Source: Deuterostichococcus epilithicus
Lineage: Eukaryota; Chlorophyta; Trebouxiophyceae; Prasiolales; Stichococcaceae
Assembly: GCA_033439295.1 (NCBI GenBank)
Contig: JAVTLE010000014.1
Span: forward strand, 3,968,001-4,032,000
DNA length: 64,000 nucleotides
Reading direction: 5' to 3'
In this document: piece after piece, positions 39,509-50,853 of the stretch
Numbering within the stretch: the stretch's first letter is position 1
Layout of the letters: each line of letters starts with the position of its first letter
The notes under the pieces: generated by a model
What the model was told of the DNA's origin: nothing
The model's input: only the letters and a program-made list of their open reading frames with translations
The model's database searches: none
Program-made: the position numbers and the translations under genes

Positions 39509-41901
39509 TGGCCACGCTCGTCAGCAGGTGAGCCCATCAAAGGCTGTTGTGAGACGCGCGCCCCTTGCCAGAACATCAGCACTTTGAAGCTTCAACTGGC
39601 ACCGCCTGAGCTGGCGCCTCGCCTGGTGCAGGCAGGAGCCGCCTCGCCTGGTGCAGGCAGGAGCTGACCGTGTTCGGCCTCAGCTTCGCGGTCCGATCGG
39701 CTTTGCTGATGGCCCTGGTGCTCTCTGGGCTGCGTGGGCAGCCCTACGATACCAGCAGCTTAACGGAGCAGCCCGGTTGCGATCATGCGTTCGCTCCGCC
39801 GTCTGCAGGTGAGCCTGCCGCGGCAGGCTGGCTGTGTTGACATAGTTGCAGACAGGGGATTTCGGCTCGCCATTCGAACGGTCGGTTCAAGACCCTGTTG
39901 AATTATCAATGACTTGTGTGTTCTCGTCCTGTTCATGCAGGCGGCGGCCGCCAGTTCAACCTGCACCGCCTGGCAGTGTGGGACTCTGTGTTTTTCACGC
40001 GCATCGCACTTTGCGGTTACGAATACGAGCAGTATCACGCCTTCTTTCCGCTGCTTCCGACTCTGTTGCGGGCCGCAAGCGTTGCCGGTGAGGGTCCGCA
40101 CAGTGTGCAGAGCGCCATTTTCCTAGTTTGCTCCATGCGGTGTCTGAAACTGGGATCGAGGCAGTGCTCGAGTCGATCAAAGCATTGATGGTTGCGCGTT
40201 GATTGCAGGCACCAGCATTGGAATGCCATTGTCCACAGCGGACGCGGAAGTCCTGGCTGGGTTGCTGCTGAGCCTGCTGGCCTCCGCTGTATCATGTGTA
40301 CTCTTGTTTAGGTGCCGACACACATTGTTGCTACATATCGATCTTATCTTTTGTCTTCCTGAAATCAGCGGTGCTACCCTGCCTCACGAGTCTGGATGCT
40401 GACACTGCGTCATGCTGTGCTGCAGGCTGACGGCATCAGGGTATGCAGACCGCCGGATCGCAGCGCTGTCTGCGGTCCTCTTCTGCTGCAACCCTGCCTC
40501 GGTATTCCACTCGGCAGTGTACACAGAGAGTGTTTTCGTTTTGCTTTCATTTGCGGCGCTCACCGTCATGGCCAAGCGGCCGCTCACTGGCGCAGCCCTC
40601 TTTGGCCTGTCCACCGCGGTGCGGTCCAATGGCATCACCGCCGGCATCTATATTGGCCACGAGGGCGTCAGGAAGCTGCGCAACCTTCGCAGCAAGAGGG
40701 CTTCAGGTGTGTCTCGCCCAAGTTGCACAGGTGATGAACCAGCTGCTGCGACGCTCTCGGCTGACCCTGTGCAAATGTGCTGCCTAAATGTCTTAATGCC
40801 GGGCAGCTCCTTGGCAGGATCCACCAGGGCCTCGAGCCTTCAGTCTCTCTCTGTCGTGCAGGTTTTGTGAGCATCATCTTCCAGACGGCAGTTGGCGGGG
40901 CACTTGTGGTGCTGCCACTGGCGGCTTTCCAGTATTACGGCTACCGTCAGTTTTGCCTCGGCGATGCGTCAGAGGCGCCCGTTTGGTGCGCCGCGCCGCT
41001 GCCATACCTGTATGGCTATGTGCAGCGGCACTACTGGGGCGTCGGCTTCCTGGGCTACTTCCAGCTGCAGCAGGTGAGGGTCGCCATGTCAGACGCCGTT
41101 GCACATGCTGGCGTGGGTCGCAGGTCAATGGAATGTGGCATCGCCAAGGACTCTGCACCTGAAGCGTTGACATGTGTCCTAAAGTTGTCTGACACAGTCT
41201 GAAACATTTGCGCACTCCCATGCAGGCGCCCAATTTCTTGCTGGCCACTCCTGTCTTCGTGCTCTCCGTCTGGGGCTGCTTCCGTTTTCTCTGCGAGCAT
41301 GGCATCTGGCCCAGCACCCGTGCCCTGTTCATGCCGGGTGAGGACGCTGACCGATATGCGGTCATGCCTGCATGCTGAATGTCATGCATAGCATCTGCAG
41401 AGGCACGTCTGGGCAAGTGAAGAAAATGCGTAAGCATTAAATGAATGACACAACATCATGGATACTCATTTGGGTAATTCTGAGCCCAGACGCTTTGCCT
41501 GCTGGACTGCATTGCATATGCTTCTGCCCCACTGCAGACATGGTGCACACTGTGATACCGACCCGGGATGTCGGCAGTGCATACTGAGCTTTCTCTCACA
41601 GCCATGCATCGCGACTGCTGCAGATGGAAGCGGCCGCAATCGGAGGCCAGAGGGCCAAAACCACACGACATTTCCGCTTCACGCAGCTGCGTACGTTGCG
41701 CACTGGGGATTCTTGACAGCATTTGCGCTGCTGTGTATGCATGTCCAGGTGGCCACGAGATTGCTGTCGTCATGCCCGCCACTCTATTGGTTCGCGGCTC
41801 ACTTGTGTGCTGGCAAGCACGCCCGGCTCGTGTGGACGTACTTTCTGGTGTATGCGTCGCTTGGGTACATTTTGTTTCCGAGGTTCTACCCGTGGACGTG
41901 A
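39509..41901 (+). CDS. PIGV: GPI mannosyltransferase 2 (PIG-V / Gpi18)
   Basis: PIG-V is an ER multispanning enzyme that adds the second mannose to the GPI anchor precursor. Exon 1 (39509, MATLVSR) joins at an acceptor near 39656 to QELTVFGLSFAVRSALLMAL, giving the typical start with RGQPYDTSS. Conserved blocks follow: NLHRLAVWDSVFFTRIALCG, YEYEQYHAFFPLLP, ALSAVLFCCNPASVFHSAVY, TESVFVLLSFAALTVM, LFGLSTAVRSNGITAG, APLPYLYGYVQRHYWGVGFL, GYFQLQQ, then APNFLLATPVFVLSVWGCFR. The last exon has RLVWTYFLVYASLGYILFP and RFYPWT with a TGA at 41899-41901. Many hydrophobic helices are visible, as expected. The region 41340-41640 between the last two exons was not fully resolved. Confidence 0.9.
39616..39664 (+). 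repeat. Tandem duplication across the PIG-V intron 1 acceptor
   Basis: A 24-nt unit at 39616-39639 is repeated exactly at 39641-39664, period 25. Each copy contains the CTGGTGCAG acceptor and the start of exon 2, so two identical acceptors lie 25 nt apart. Using the first would shift the frame. Confidence 0.9.
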
Positions 41902-42050
41902 CAGCACTACTTACATTCTCGTTTAAAAATCATGCTTTGCCATTCTGGCATGACGGCCAATGCCCTTGAGTTGCCATTACAGGCAGGCAGATCTTGCTGC
42001 AATTGCGCATTGAATCGGTCACAAGGTGCCTTTCCGAGTGCTCAGTGCTG

Positions 42051-43089
42051 CTAGTTGATCTTCAGCAGCTCCACGTCGAAGACGAGGTGAGCCCGAGGCG
42101 GAATCACCCCGCCGGCACCGCGGTCACCTGCACGACACATTTGATTCGCTGGCGGGACGGCCAGCAAGTCAAAGAAACGCGGTGCAAGCACCGCAGGTCG
42201 AAAGACCCCCAAAGCCGCACGCCGTCAAGCCCTGCGGCAGGGCTCCAGCACTGCAATCAACAGAATTTCAGCGCCGAGCCACGCCGAGTCCTGTAGCAGG
42301 GCATCCTGTGGCAGGACTTTTGCGCATTGCATGCTGGGTTTGCGGCAGCATGCCAAACTCACCGTATGCGAGACCCGGCGGAATGCGGAGCTTGCGCTTC
42401 TCCCCGATGCACATGTCTGTCAGGCCCTGCTCCCAGCCCTGGATGACCTGGCCGGCTCCCAGCTTGAAATCAAATGGCTGATTGCGGTCGACGCTGCTGT
42501 CAAACTTGGTGCCTGGCAGGCAAAGTCAAGCAAAGGGTGGGGCGCATGAAGTTCTGCACACGCATATGCTGGCAGGCAATGGCTTCGCTATGCGGTGCAA
42601 CCAAGTGAGATGCTACAGGCTGAGCATGCCCAGCACCACTGTGATGAAGGATGGTACCGCACCGTCGGTGAGGAATCTGCAAGCAATCGTAGCAACGAGA
42701 TTTGATTTGTGAGGTATCGTCGGAGTTGATGCGCCCTGCTACTGTAGGCAAGCATCTATAGCCAATGCGCTGTGCGATCCCCGTGCGCATCACCAGAGAA
42801 GGGAAACGACACCCACCCAGAGTAGTGCATCGACAGGCGGTCGCCAGCCTTGCTTTTCTGCCCGCAGCTTGTCGGCTTGTGCTGCACAAGGGAATGTAGA
42901 GCTGGCTTGCTTGACGAAGTTTATCAAGAGGTGCAGTGTGACCGGCAGTGCATTCTGTCCGCCCATCCTTGTCTGAGGGCTCACCTCGACGCTGATCTGC
43001 AGCTCGTCAGACTCGGCCACTGCGACCGTGGCGCTGGCGACTGCCACGAGCAGCGTCATGCTCAGCAAAGACTTCAGGAGCTTCGCCAT
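42051..43089 (-). CDS. FKBP2: FKBP2-type ER peptidyl-prolyl isomerase
   Basis: A secretory-pathway FK506-binding prolyl isomerase that assists protein folding in the ER lumen. The ATG at 43089 starts a clear signal peptide ([20 protein letters not shown], cleavage near VAVAES), then DELQISVE. The second exon, ending near 42823, gives [19 protein letters not shown] and YSG. The third (about 42515-42370) gives [38 protein letters not shown] and [12 protein letters not shown]. The last gives [20 protein letters not shown] and LKIN with a TAG at 42051-42053. The FK506-pocket residues of the family (Tyr, Phe, Asp, Trp, Phe) are present in their usual blocks. There is no ER-retention tetrapeptide, so a luminal or secreted location is inferred. 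It shares a short divergent promoter with plastid S1. Confidence 0.92.
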
Positions 43090-43373
43090 CTCGACTGGCG
43101 CTGTTGTCCTCGCGAGCGTGAGCAGCGCGGATTGCAGTGATGATCAAGATGTGGGAAAGCACAATCCTGCAAGCGAGTGGCCTTGACGCAACGCAGTACA
43201 CTTGATGTACGGAAATTCTGGGCAAGGGTGCGCAATATATCTCTTGTGTCGACATGTTCCCGCGCACGCATAAACCCTGCCCCTCGAGCACCTGCCTGGC
43301 CGCACTGCCGCCTGGATTTGCCTTTCGGCGCGGCCAACGGATCCTTACCACTCGCCCCGCGCAGACGGACACC
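43090..43373. promoter_or_regulatory. Compact bidirectional promoter, FKBP2 / plastid S1
   Basis: Only 284 bp separate the start codons of two divergent genes, so both promoters must overlap or abut here. A short AT-rich patch (CAATATATCTC) lies near 43231. No factor-binding site could be named. Confidence 0.5.
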
Positions 43374-46300
43374 ATGGCGGGCGCGCAGCTGCTGAGATCG
43401 CCGACGTTGCCGGCCTGCACCTGCCAGCCGCTGGCCGCCAGGCACCCAGCCCAGCTCAGCAGGCAGCCATGCACAGCCCGTGTCAGCACCTGGCCGGCGC
43501 ACAGCGGCAGCAGCAGCTCCTCCTGCAGTCTCGGCAGGCGGTCGCACACACTTAGGGTGGCAGCCCTGGAGGAGGCGCCAGCAGAGACTTCAGCAGACCT
43601 CCGAGACAGCAACGGGGACCCCCAGTCGCTCTCGGCATCGGGCGTGTTCGCAGACGTGAGGCTGACCCTAGCGTTTGCTCCCCTTTGATCACCGCCTGCG
43701 GCCGTTGCGGGCTTGTTTCGCCGGGATGAACTCCTGGATAACGTGTCAGCACGGTTGTACGTGCAATCTGCACCATCCGAGCTGGCCCCATAGGCGCCTG
43801 GCGGGGTGCAGGACACTGTTGCTAGACTCAGAAGGTCATATCTTCCTGCTGTGCCTGGATGCGCAGCCTTTCGGAGTCGTTTGGTGGCTCCATGTGCTAC
43901 CAGCGCAGGCGCGTCATGCGCACAATTGAGCAAACAATCATGCTGGCCCTGAGAGGCAGCAAACGGTGGCAGGGCGAGCCACAGGGGGCTTGTCACCGCT
44001 TCCAGCTGCGATTGGGCGCGGCACATGAGCACTGGATCCACGCTCCTGCCTCCCTATCAAGCTACGCCCTAGCTAGCCTCCCAGATGCTGCAGCCGGGCA
44101 GCGCCCATCACCGAGCCCCATCATGCCTGCCCGCAGGATGAGGCGCTGGACGACAAGGACGCGCTCTATTCCGTCTTCGAGGACCTCATCAAGGGTGTCG
44201 ACTTCAGCTTCAAGCAGGGCGACGTCGTGGCCGGCACGGTCTTTGAGATCGACCAGAAGGGCGCGTACGTGGACATCGGCGCCAAGAGCGCCGCGTTCTG
44301 CCCCACAGCCGAGGCCTCCCTCTGCAAAATCAGCCGGGTGCGCGATGTGGCTGCCTGCCACGCGGCGACGAGCCTGGGGTGCAGGCGCTGCAAGGACGGT
44401 CTGGCGCACTGAAGTCTGCAACTCTGAGCCCCGCGCTCGAGGGCCTGCAGGGGGTCAGTGCAGTACATGCCTCAGCCATTTCAGGCTTCTCCAAACCTCC
44501 CCCTGCACAGGCGGACGAGGTGCTGGCGCTGAACTCGAAGCGGGAGTTTGTGGTCATCCAGGACAACCGGAAGGATGGCGAGATCTGGGTGTCGCTCAAA
44601 CAGCAGGAGGTGCAGCCCCCGCTCCATGGCTCAAAGCATCTCGTGGACCGTGCCCACGACTGTGATGCGCGCCTGGCCAGTCGCCCACGCACAACGTGGG
44701 ATGCAACCGGCGCTGCCCGGTTGGGAGGAGCCGGCAGCGCCGCGGGAGCCGCGGCGCTTGCGCACACCGGGCGCAACATGGCCGCAGCCGGCACACTGGT
44801 GCAGCTGGCTCTGACGCGTGTCCGAACACCGGAATGAGCTCCGGAGCTGCCCACTGCGTGCAGACGCGACCATTCCGTCTGGCACAAGCTCCATGCTTCT
44901 GCCCGCGCAGTATGCGCTGGCGTGGCACAGGATACGGCAGATGAGCCAGGAGGACATTAAGGTGGAGGGCGAGATCATGGGCGCCAACCGCGGCGGCCTC
45001 ATCGTCAGCGTCGGCCACATCCGCGGCTTCATGCCCGGCAGCCACCTGGCCTCGGTGGGTACCCTCACCCCCGTGTGTGCATCTGCCCGGCGCAGTGCGG
45101 TGTACCCCTAAGTCACCATAGTGGACCCACGGGAAAAGGGAACTGTCACATGGCGCGCCCCGTCCGTGAGGCTGGCCTGGCTTTCAGAATATGGGGGCTT
45201 GGCAGGCAGGCCCGGGAGTATGAGCGGCGGGTCCTGGCACTGGAGGCAGAGTCGGCACCCGTGCAGCTGCATGTGAAGGATGACGCCAGCTGGACACTCA
45301 ACTTGACGAGTTGACATTCAAATCAACGACATTAAACTCTGGGCACATCGCTGTCGGTCTTCTGGCGTAGCCATGTAGCACCAGGAGGCGGGCAGGGATG
45401 CAAGATCATGACAAACCCCTTGATGGCAGAGCAACACACGGCAGATGGAACCGTGCAAACTCTCTTGCGCGCCCTGCCTCCCCGATGGAGAAGTTGGAGT
45501 CGTTACGGCAATAAGCTGACCCATTCAAGACACAAATGCTCTGGTCTGTTCTGGCGCAATCATCACTCGATGCAATATCAATCCCTGCAGCCGATGAAGG
45601 CCTGGGAGCCAGACAGTATCAAGCAACAGATGACACCTTCTGAGCCCGTCCTGTGCTCCCTCGCAACAGCCGACAGAGGACCTGGAGTCACTTGTTGGCC
45701 AAAAGCTGACGATGAAGTTCCTGGAGGTGGACGAGGAGCAGGAACGCGTTGTCTTCTCCGCCCGCCGCGCCCACTCTGAGACCTTCACCTCCAGTTTCAA
45801 GGTGCGGACATCCGCTGCAGCACCTGCACGTGGATTCCCGAACCGTTGCAGCCTGCGCTGTCATCCTCTGGCAGCCCGATGCAGCACAGTCCTGGCCGCA
45901 GTCTGGCATGACGGTTGCGAGAAGTCGCTTGCAGGGTGGTCCTCTGACGCCTCGGAGCCTGCAGGCATGTGCACTGTGCTGCTGTGCACCTCCGTATGTG
46001 ACTGCCAACGCACTGCCTCCACACGCAGCCAGCTCCTGACGCCCATGTGGCCTTGTAACGCCCCGCAGGTGGGCGATGTGGTGGTGGGCACGGTGCAGAG
46101 CGTCAAGCCGTACGGCGCCTTCGTGGACATCGGCGGCGTCAACGGCCTGCTGCACATCAGCCAGATCAGCGAAGAGCGCGTCACCAACGTGGAGGCTGTG
46201 CTCTCAGAGGGCGACAAGCTGAAGGTGGGGGCTCGCCTTAGGGTCTGGCGGGCGTGGGGCGGCGGCGCTGGGGCGGCAGGGGGCAGGAGGCACCGCAGAG

Positions 46301-47121
46301 CCACAGCTTCTGTGTGGCGCGGTATTGCCGGGGAGCGACGCAGCCCGCCAGGCTGCATGCGTGAACCTGGTGCACAATTTGCCGCACCTGCTGCCCACGC
46401 GCCAGCGGCCCCCAGTCGTGCCAAACCGGTGCGGGAGGCTGTATCGTCGCTGCACTGGCGAGCGCTGATGGCCCGACTTGCCTGCTGGCAGGTGATGGTG
46501 CTGAGCCAGGACCGGGAGAAGGGGCGCGTGGCGCTGTCCACCCGCAAGCTGGAGCGCACCAAGGGCGACATGCTGCGCGACCCGCAGAAGGTACGCTGGC
46601 ACGCTGGGTTCGCTGCTGCGTGGGCTGCGGCTCATGTTGCTGCCTCGTGCAGCAGGCTGCCTTGTGCAGCAGGTTCAAATCGGTCCAACCCGCTGCGGCT
46701 CCAGCTCTGGGCCGCTGCTGGATGTGTCGCCGACATGATCGAGCGTCCCGAGCATATTACACCAGGCGGACTGTCCTGCCGACCAGCGCGCGGCAGCTGC
46801 GCTCGCCTGCTGCGGTCGCTGGCGCTCGAGCGGTCGCACGCATGACTGCAGCAATGCAGCCGTGCTGAGATGCACACGCGCGGTCGAGGCACACAGCGGC
46901 CGAAGCACACAGCGGCAAGGCATGTCTGCGGTGCTGACGCCAGAAATATTATTGTTATATTGTATTTATTGTACTATATTGTTTATTGTATTGTTTGGCA
47001 GGTGTTTGAGTACGCCGACGAGGTGGCGGCGGAGCTCAAGAAGTCGTTGATGAACCTGGAGAAGACAAATGCGTCGCTCAGCGGCTCGCTGGCGGGCTCC
47101 GTCGACGCCGGCGATGCCTGA
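43374..47121 (+). CDS. PRPS1: Plastid ribosomal protein S1
   Basis: A chloroplast 30S ribosomal protein that helps capture mRNA for translation. The ATG at 43374 opens a long transit peptide (MAGAQLLRSPTLPACTCQPL, rich in Ser, Arg and Ala). Three S1 RNA-binding repeats follow. The first has GDVVAGTVFEIDQKGAYVDI and GAKSAAFCP. The second has DIKVEGEIMGANRGGLIVSV and HIRGFMPGSHL, then LTMKFLEVDEEQERVVFSAR. The third has VGDVVVGTVQSVKPYGAFVD, IGGVNGLLHISQISEERV and MVLSQDREKGRVALSTRKLE. The C-terminus (VFEYADEVAAELKKSL ... SVDAGDA) ends with a TGA at 47119-47121. About eight exons are visible. Three S1 domains and a transit peptide distinguish plastid S1 from the six-domain bacterial form. Confidence 0.93.
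46945..47000 (+). repeat. AT-rich TATTGT-type simple repeat in the last S1 intron
   Basis: The 3' end of the last intron is almost pure A/T with irregular TATTGT units just before the TTTGGCAG acceptor. It stands out in a GC-rich gene. It may serve as an extended polypyrimidine-like tract or simply be slippage. Confidence 0.6.
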
Positions 47122-47948
47122 GCGCTGTCGCGGCGGCAGCACAGGACTACGGAGCGCCCATGAGCGGCGCACAGCTCCATGTGTCGGCTGCGGGCACCGT
47201 GCGGCGCCGCTTGGGCTGTGATCAGCCTGTGCTTCTGGACGCTGCGGCTGCAGTTGTCGTCAGCTTGCGGCGGCATCGCAGAGTTGAGAATTCACCATAC
47301 CAGTCAAGAGCGGCAACTCCCTGCCGCAACGTCGTGGCCTAGCCGAACAAACTGCAGAAGACCCATGATACAGTCTGCTGTTCAAGTAGGTAACCTGAGC
47401 TTCTGTGAAACGTTAGCGCCGTGTTGCACCATCCCCTGACGCTTTCACCCGGGGAGGAGGAGGGGAACATGCAGGGTGGCTCGGACACTTCACACATTAC
47501 TTACCGTCAATCTGACCTGGTCCCACCTTGAATGGGTGCGTGTCGTCTTTGGGCGCTGGTCTATGACTGCCACAAGCGGCGCATCACGCTGCCCTGCCTC
47601 ACCACGCTTGGGTTGAGCGGCTGCCTCTTGCCCAAACACCCTGGGATGGCAGCACCGCAATACACGAGTCTGTGTCGCGAGCGATTTGGTGCATCAACTT
47701 CCGGCAGTCACTCAATCACGAAAACTGACGTGTGCGATGACCAAATGGATCACATGAAGTACCGGGAAGCAGCAATCAGATGTGCCGACTGCTCAGCAGC
47801 CTGGTCCGCTATTGAAGATTATTTCAATGAATCCAGGCACCGTTTCTGCGAAACGAGCAGCAGCAGCGTCGTCGTGATTGCTCTGCGGATGGACGCGTAA
47901 GGCACGCCGTGCCAGCTCACAAGAAGTGCACCCGCCAGCCCTGGCCTG
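47122..47948. other. Intergenic spacer, plastid S1 / two-span glycoprotein
   Basis: About 830 bp between two plus-strand genes. A 122-codon frame at 47532-47900 has Cys and His residues but no recognisable domain or splice support, so it is not called. The spacer should hold the S1 3' end and the next promoter. Confidence 0.35.
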
Positions 47949-50254
47949 ATGTCGACGCCTTTCAAGGCCTCCGCCCCCATACCCTCCCAGACCACACGCC
48001 GTGCTAGTGTGTGGAAGGCTTGGCCGGCCGCGCTGCTGGGAGACAGTGTTCAGGCCGTTCCGAGCTCGAAAGGCCGCAGCATCGTGCGCATTGCGATCGT
48101 TCTGGCCGTGTGCTCGACGGTCATTGGCCTCACGATTGTCATGTATACAACATCGGCCTCACTGAAGAGTTCGGTCTACATTGAGCGCAAGACCGATCTG
48201 AACAGCATCACTCCAGAGGACGCGGCGTCAGGCATTTGCCCGTGCAGTCGGCAATGGATTCCATGGGTGAGTGCACAGTATAATCAATAGTATATATGTG
48301 ACTCTGGGCAGGACACACCACGCCCGTAACGTTGGCCGCATGTCCGCCGCCGGATTTCTTTGACATGTGGTTCTGCACGGCTGCGGCGCAGGGCTACTTC
48401 GTGTCGGTGGCTGAGCCTGCGGCTGGATTGTTGCAAACGAATGGCACGGTATTTCTGCAGCAGCAGTGTGCACTACTCTTTGACACAGGACGGCCAACGC
48501 TGGTCACCAATTTGACGACAGACGTCATGCTGAACGGCAGCTCGCCACTGTTCAGCCGAACGTACGCCAGGGCGCGTCTTTCTGCTCTTTCTCTTTCGGG
48601 AGCCTGTCCAGCCTGCACCAACGTCGATCAAGTTCGCACAGACCTCATGCAGCCCTTACCCGGTGACAGTCAGAGTGGTCGGTGACGGAATTGCATGTGA
48701 CGAAGCAACTCTGGCAGATGCAAGCATGTTGCAGTGTCGGTGGCGGCGTGGCCGCATGCCCAGCAGGCTCCCATTGTTTCACTGTGTGCTGCTGGTGAAG
48801 CGCTGCTGGTTTTGGGGCTGGTCCCCGCAGGCGGCGGCAATCAACCTATGCCTACAGACAATGGCGCAGATCATCCCGAGCCTGCAGAATGTGACGCAGA
48901 CAGACACATTCACCTCGCCCTCGCTGCAAAGCGTGCGTGGTGCTGAGACGGCCTACAGGATTTATGTCGGTGAGTTGCACAGCATGTGGCCAAAGCCAGC
49001 ATCCAGCTGGATGTCTTGCACTTGGGCAGTCATGCCAGTCAGCATGCACGAGCCAGCACGGCACCAGTTCTTGCTAGTCTATGCTGCATGTCGTTATGCA
49101 ATGAGCTCACACTGGTGCACTTTTGTGGACCTGCAGGGAACACTGTCATATCGCAGGTGGGCAGAACTGCTGTTGCGTGCCCCTGACCATGCTACTGTTA
49201 TACTGCTGGCTGATTGTCGTGCCAAGTGCCACTAGATCGCGGATGTGGCCGCAGCCCGCCATTTGAGCAAAAGGAACGTGCAGCAGTGTCGAAAGCGACA
49301 TCTGAGCTGAAGCACCACCGCTGAACCGCCATGATTGCAGCTGCGCGCGTCACTGCTGGCATACGACGCGCTGAACACGGTGGCGCTGGCAATTGAGCGC
49401 GTCGCCGGCTGCAACAACAGCACCGGCGGGTGTACCGCCGCACTGGAAGACATTCTAAGCCTCCAGGGCGCTGATGGCATCTCGTTGAGCGCTGTCGCCA
49501 CAGGACAGGTTTGTGGCTCCTTTCTCCTCTGCAGCGCAAAGCGACAGTAATGGTCGAGACCGGTGGCACTCTACAGTCTTGACGCTGTGGTACAGTGCTG
49601 AGGCGTCCACTGGAGCGTGACGGTTCAAGCTGCGGGGTGCAGGCAGCCCTGGAGGAGGTGGCCAACAACATCGTGACGACCTTCGGCACCATCGATGAGC
49701 CGTCATCAGGGATGACAACCGCATCTGATCTGGTCCGCGATCTCGTGGCTGAGATTGGCGTCGTCGATTGGCAGGCTTACAAGGCAGGCGCTGGCTGCTA
49801 CTTGCCACTCCTGTCTCTATGGCAGGCTTGATAATGGCGGCCATTCATCTCAGCACCATGACAACATAAAGCACGGGGTCGACTTTGCAACTTGTGTTTT
49901 TAGACTGGAATCCGGTCCGAACTCATGTGACTCCTGGATGCAGGCGATTTGCAGGCCGCTCTATTGCGACGTCTTCAACACCAAAAATGCCACCACCCGG
50001 GTGACGGAGTTCCTCGCTGTCATTGGTGCGCTGCAATCCATCAACGGCCTGCTCGAATGGAGAGGAATTATCCTGAGTTACTGGCTTCATTCTGTCTGAA
50101 CATGTAACCTCGGGTCGATGTGAAGCCGTTCACACTCATGCCGCCAATGTGTGCCGCAGGTGGGCTCTGGCAGGCTTGTATCTTCGGCGGCATCGTCGCG
50201 TGGTTTTTCATCGGATTCGTGGCTCGGTTTGAAGACCACACATATCTTTATTAG
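47949..50254 (+). CDS. Two-span membrane glycoprotein of unknown function
   Basis: The ATG at 47949 starts a basic cytosolic tail of about 50 residues, then a first membrane helix (IAIVLAVCSTVIGLTIVM). A long non-membrane part of roughly 350 residues follows over several exons: SGICPCSRQWIPW, CPPPDFFDMWFCTAAAQGYF, AAINLCLQTMAQIIPSLQ, LLAYDALNTVALAIERVAGC, ALEEVANNIVTTFGTIDE and AICRPLYCDVF. It has several NxS/T sequons (NGT, NLT, NGS, NVT, NNS, NAT) and paired Cys, as expected outside the cell or in the lumen. A second helix (LWQACIFGGIVAWFFIGFVA) and a short tail RFEDHTYLY end at a TAG at 50252-50254. Exon joins in the middle are tentative: the simplest join after RQWIPW does not keep phase. 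No family is recognised. Confidence 0.6.
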
Positions 50255-50853
50255 AGTGCGAGTGCCCTGGGGTCCTCACGTCAAGCAGTATATCTAAGAG
50301 GCGCAAATTGGCAGCTGAAGCCTGCGGGGCATAAAAGAAGTACCTCTACGAAAAGCGGACCCTTGGCTTTGCAAGCGTGACTTTGCAACGTTCGTGAAGT
50401 AACTCCATTTGACAATTTTCGATGACTATATTTTGTGATTGCAGCAGACTCTGCCGCGGGCGGCCGTGGTGTGACGACATCAATCACTGGTTGCACGCAA
50501 ACTTCATGCTCTGTTGTTTTCGGCTTTAGGCTGGGATGGTTGGACTCGATGAAACTCCGGACTCTGAATCGGAAAAGGCTCTCGGGGTGGGCAGGCGCAT
50601 GCCGCATGCATGTATGTCTGCGCGGTGCACATGCAGGCCATATACCCTCCCAGCAAACTGCAAGAAGCCCAGGCATGTCTACATGCATTTGTACGTGCCA
50701 CACGAACAAAATTCGATCCGCGCGAGCCACCCGTTGTGCAGTTCTGAGCAGTGTCGCATATATTCAATCCTACATCCAACCCATCGACGTGTTTCAGGTT
50801 GAAACGCTGCTCCTTCACGGTTGTTACGTTATCGGGTCCAGGCTAGCAGTCGG
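50255..50853. other. Intergenic spacer upstream of the CREG-like gene
   Basis: About 600 bp, moderately AT-rich, between two plus-strand genes. No coding exon or RNA gene was recognised. It probably contains the promoter of the CREG-like gene. Confidence 0.35.

Noticed and set aside
47532-47900. A 122-codon gene between plastid S1 and the two-span glycoprotein
   Set aside because: It has no family resemblance and no clear promoter or splice context. It is compatible with chance in a GC-rich spacer.
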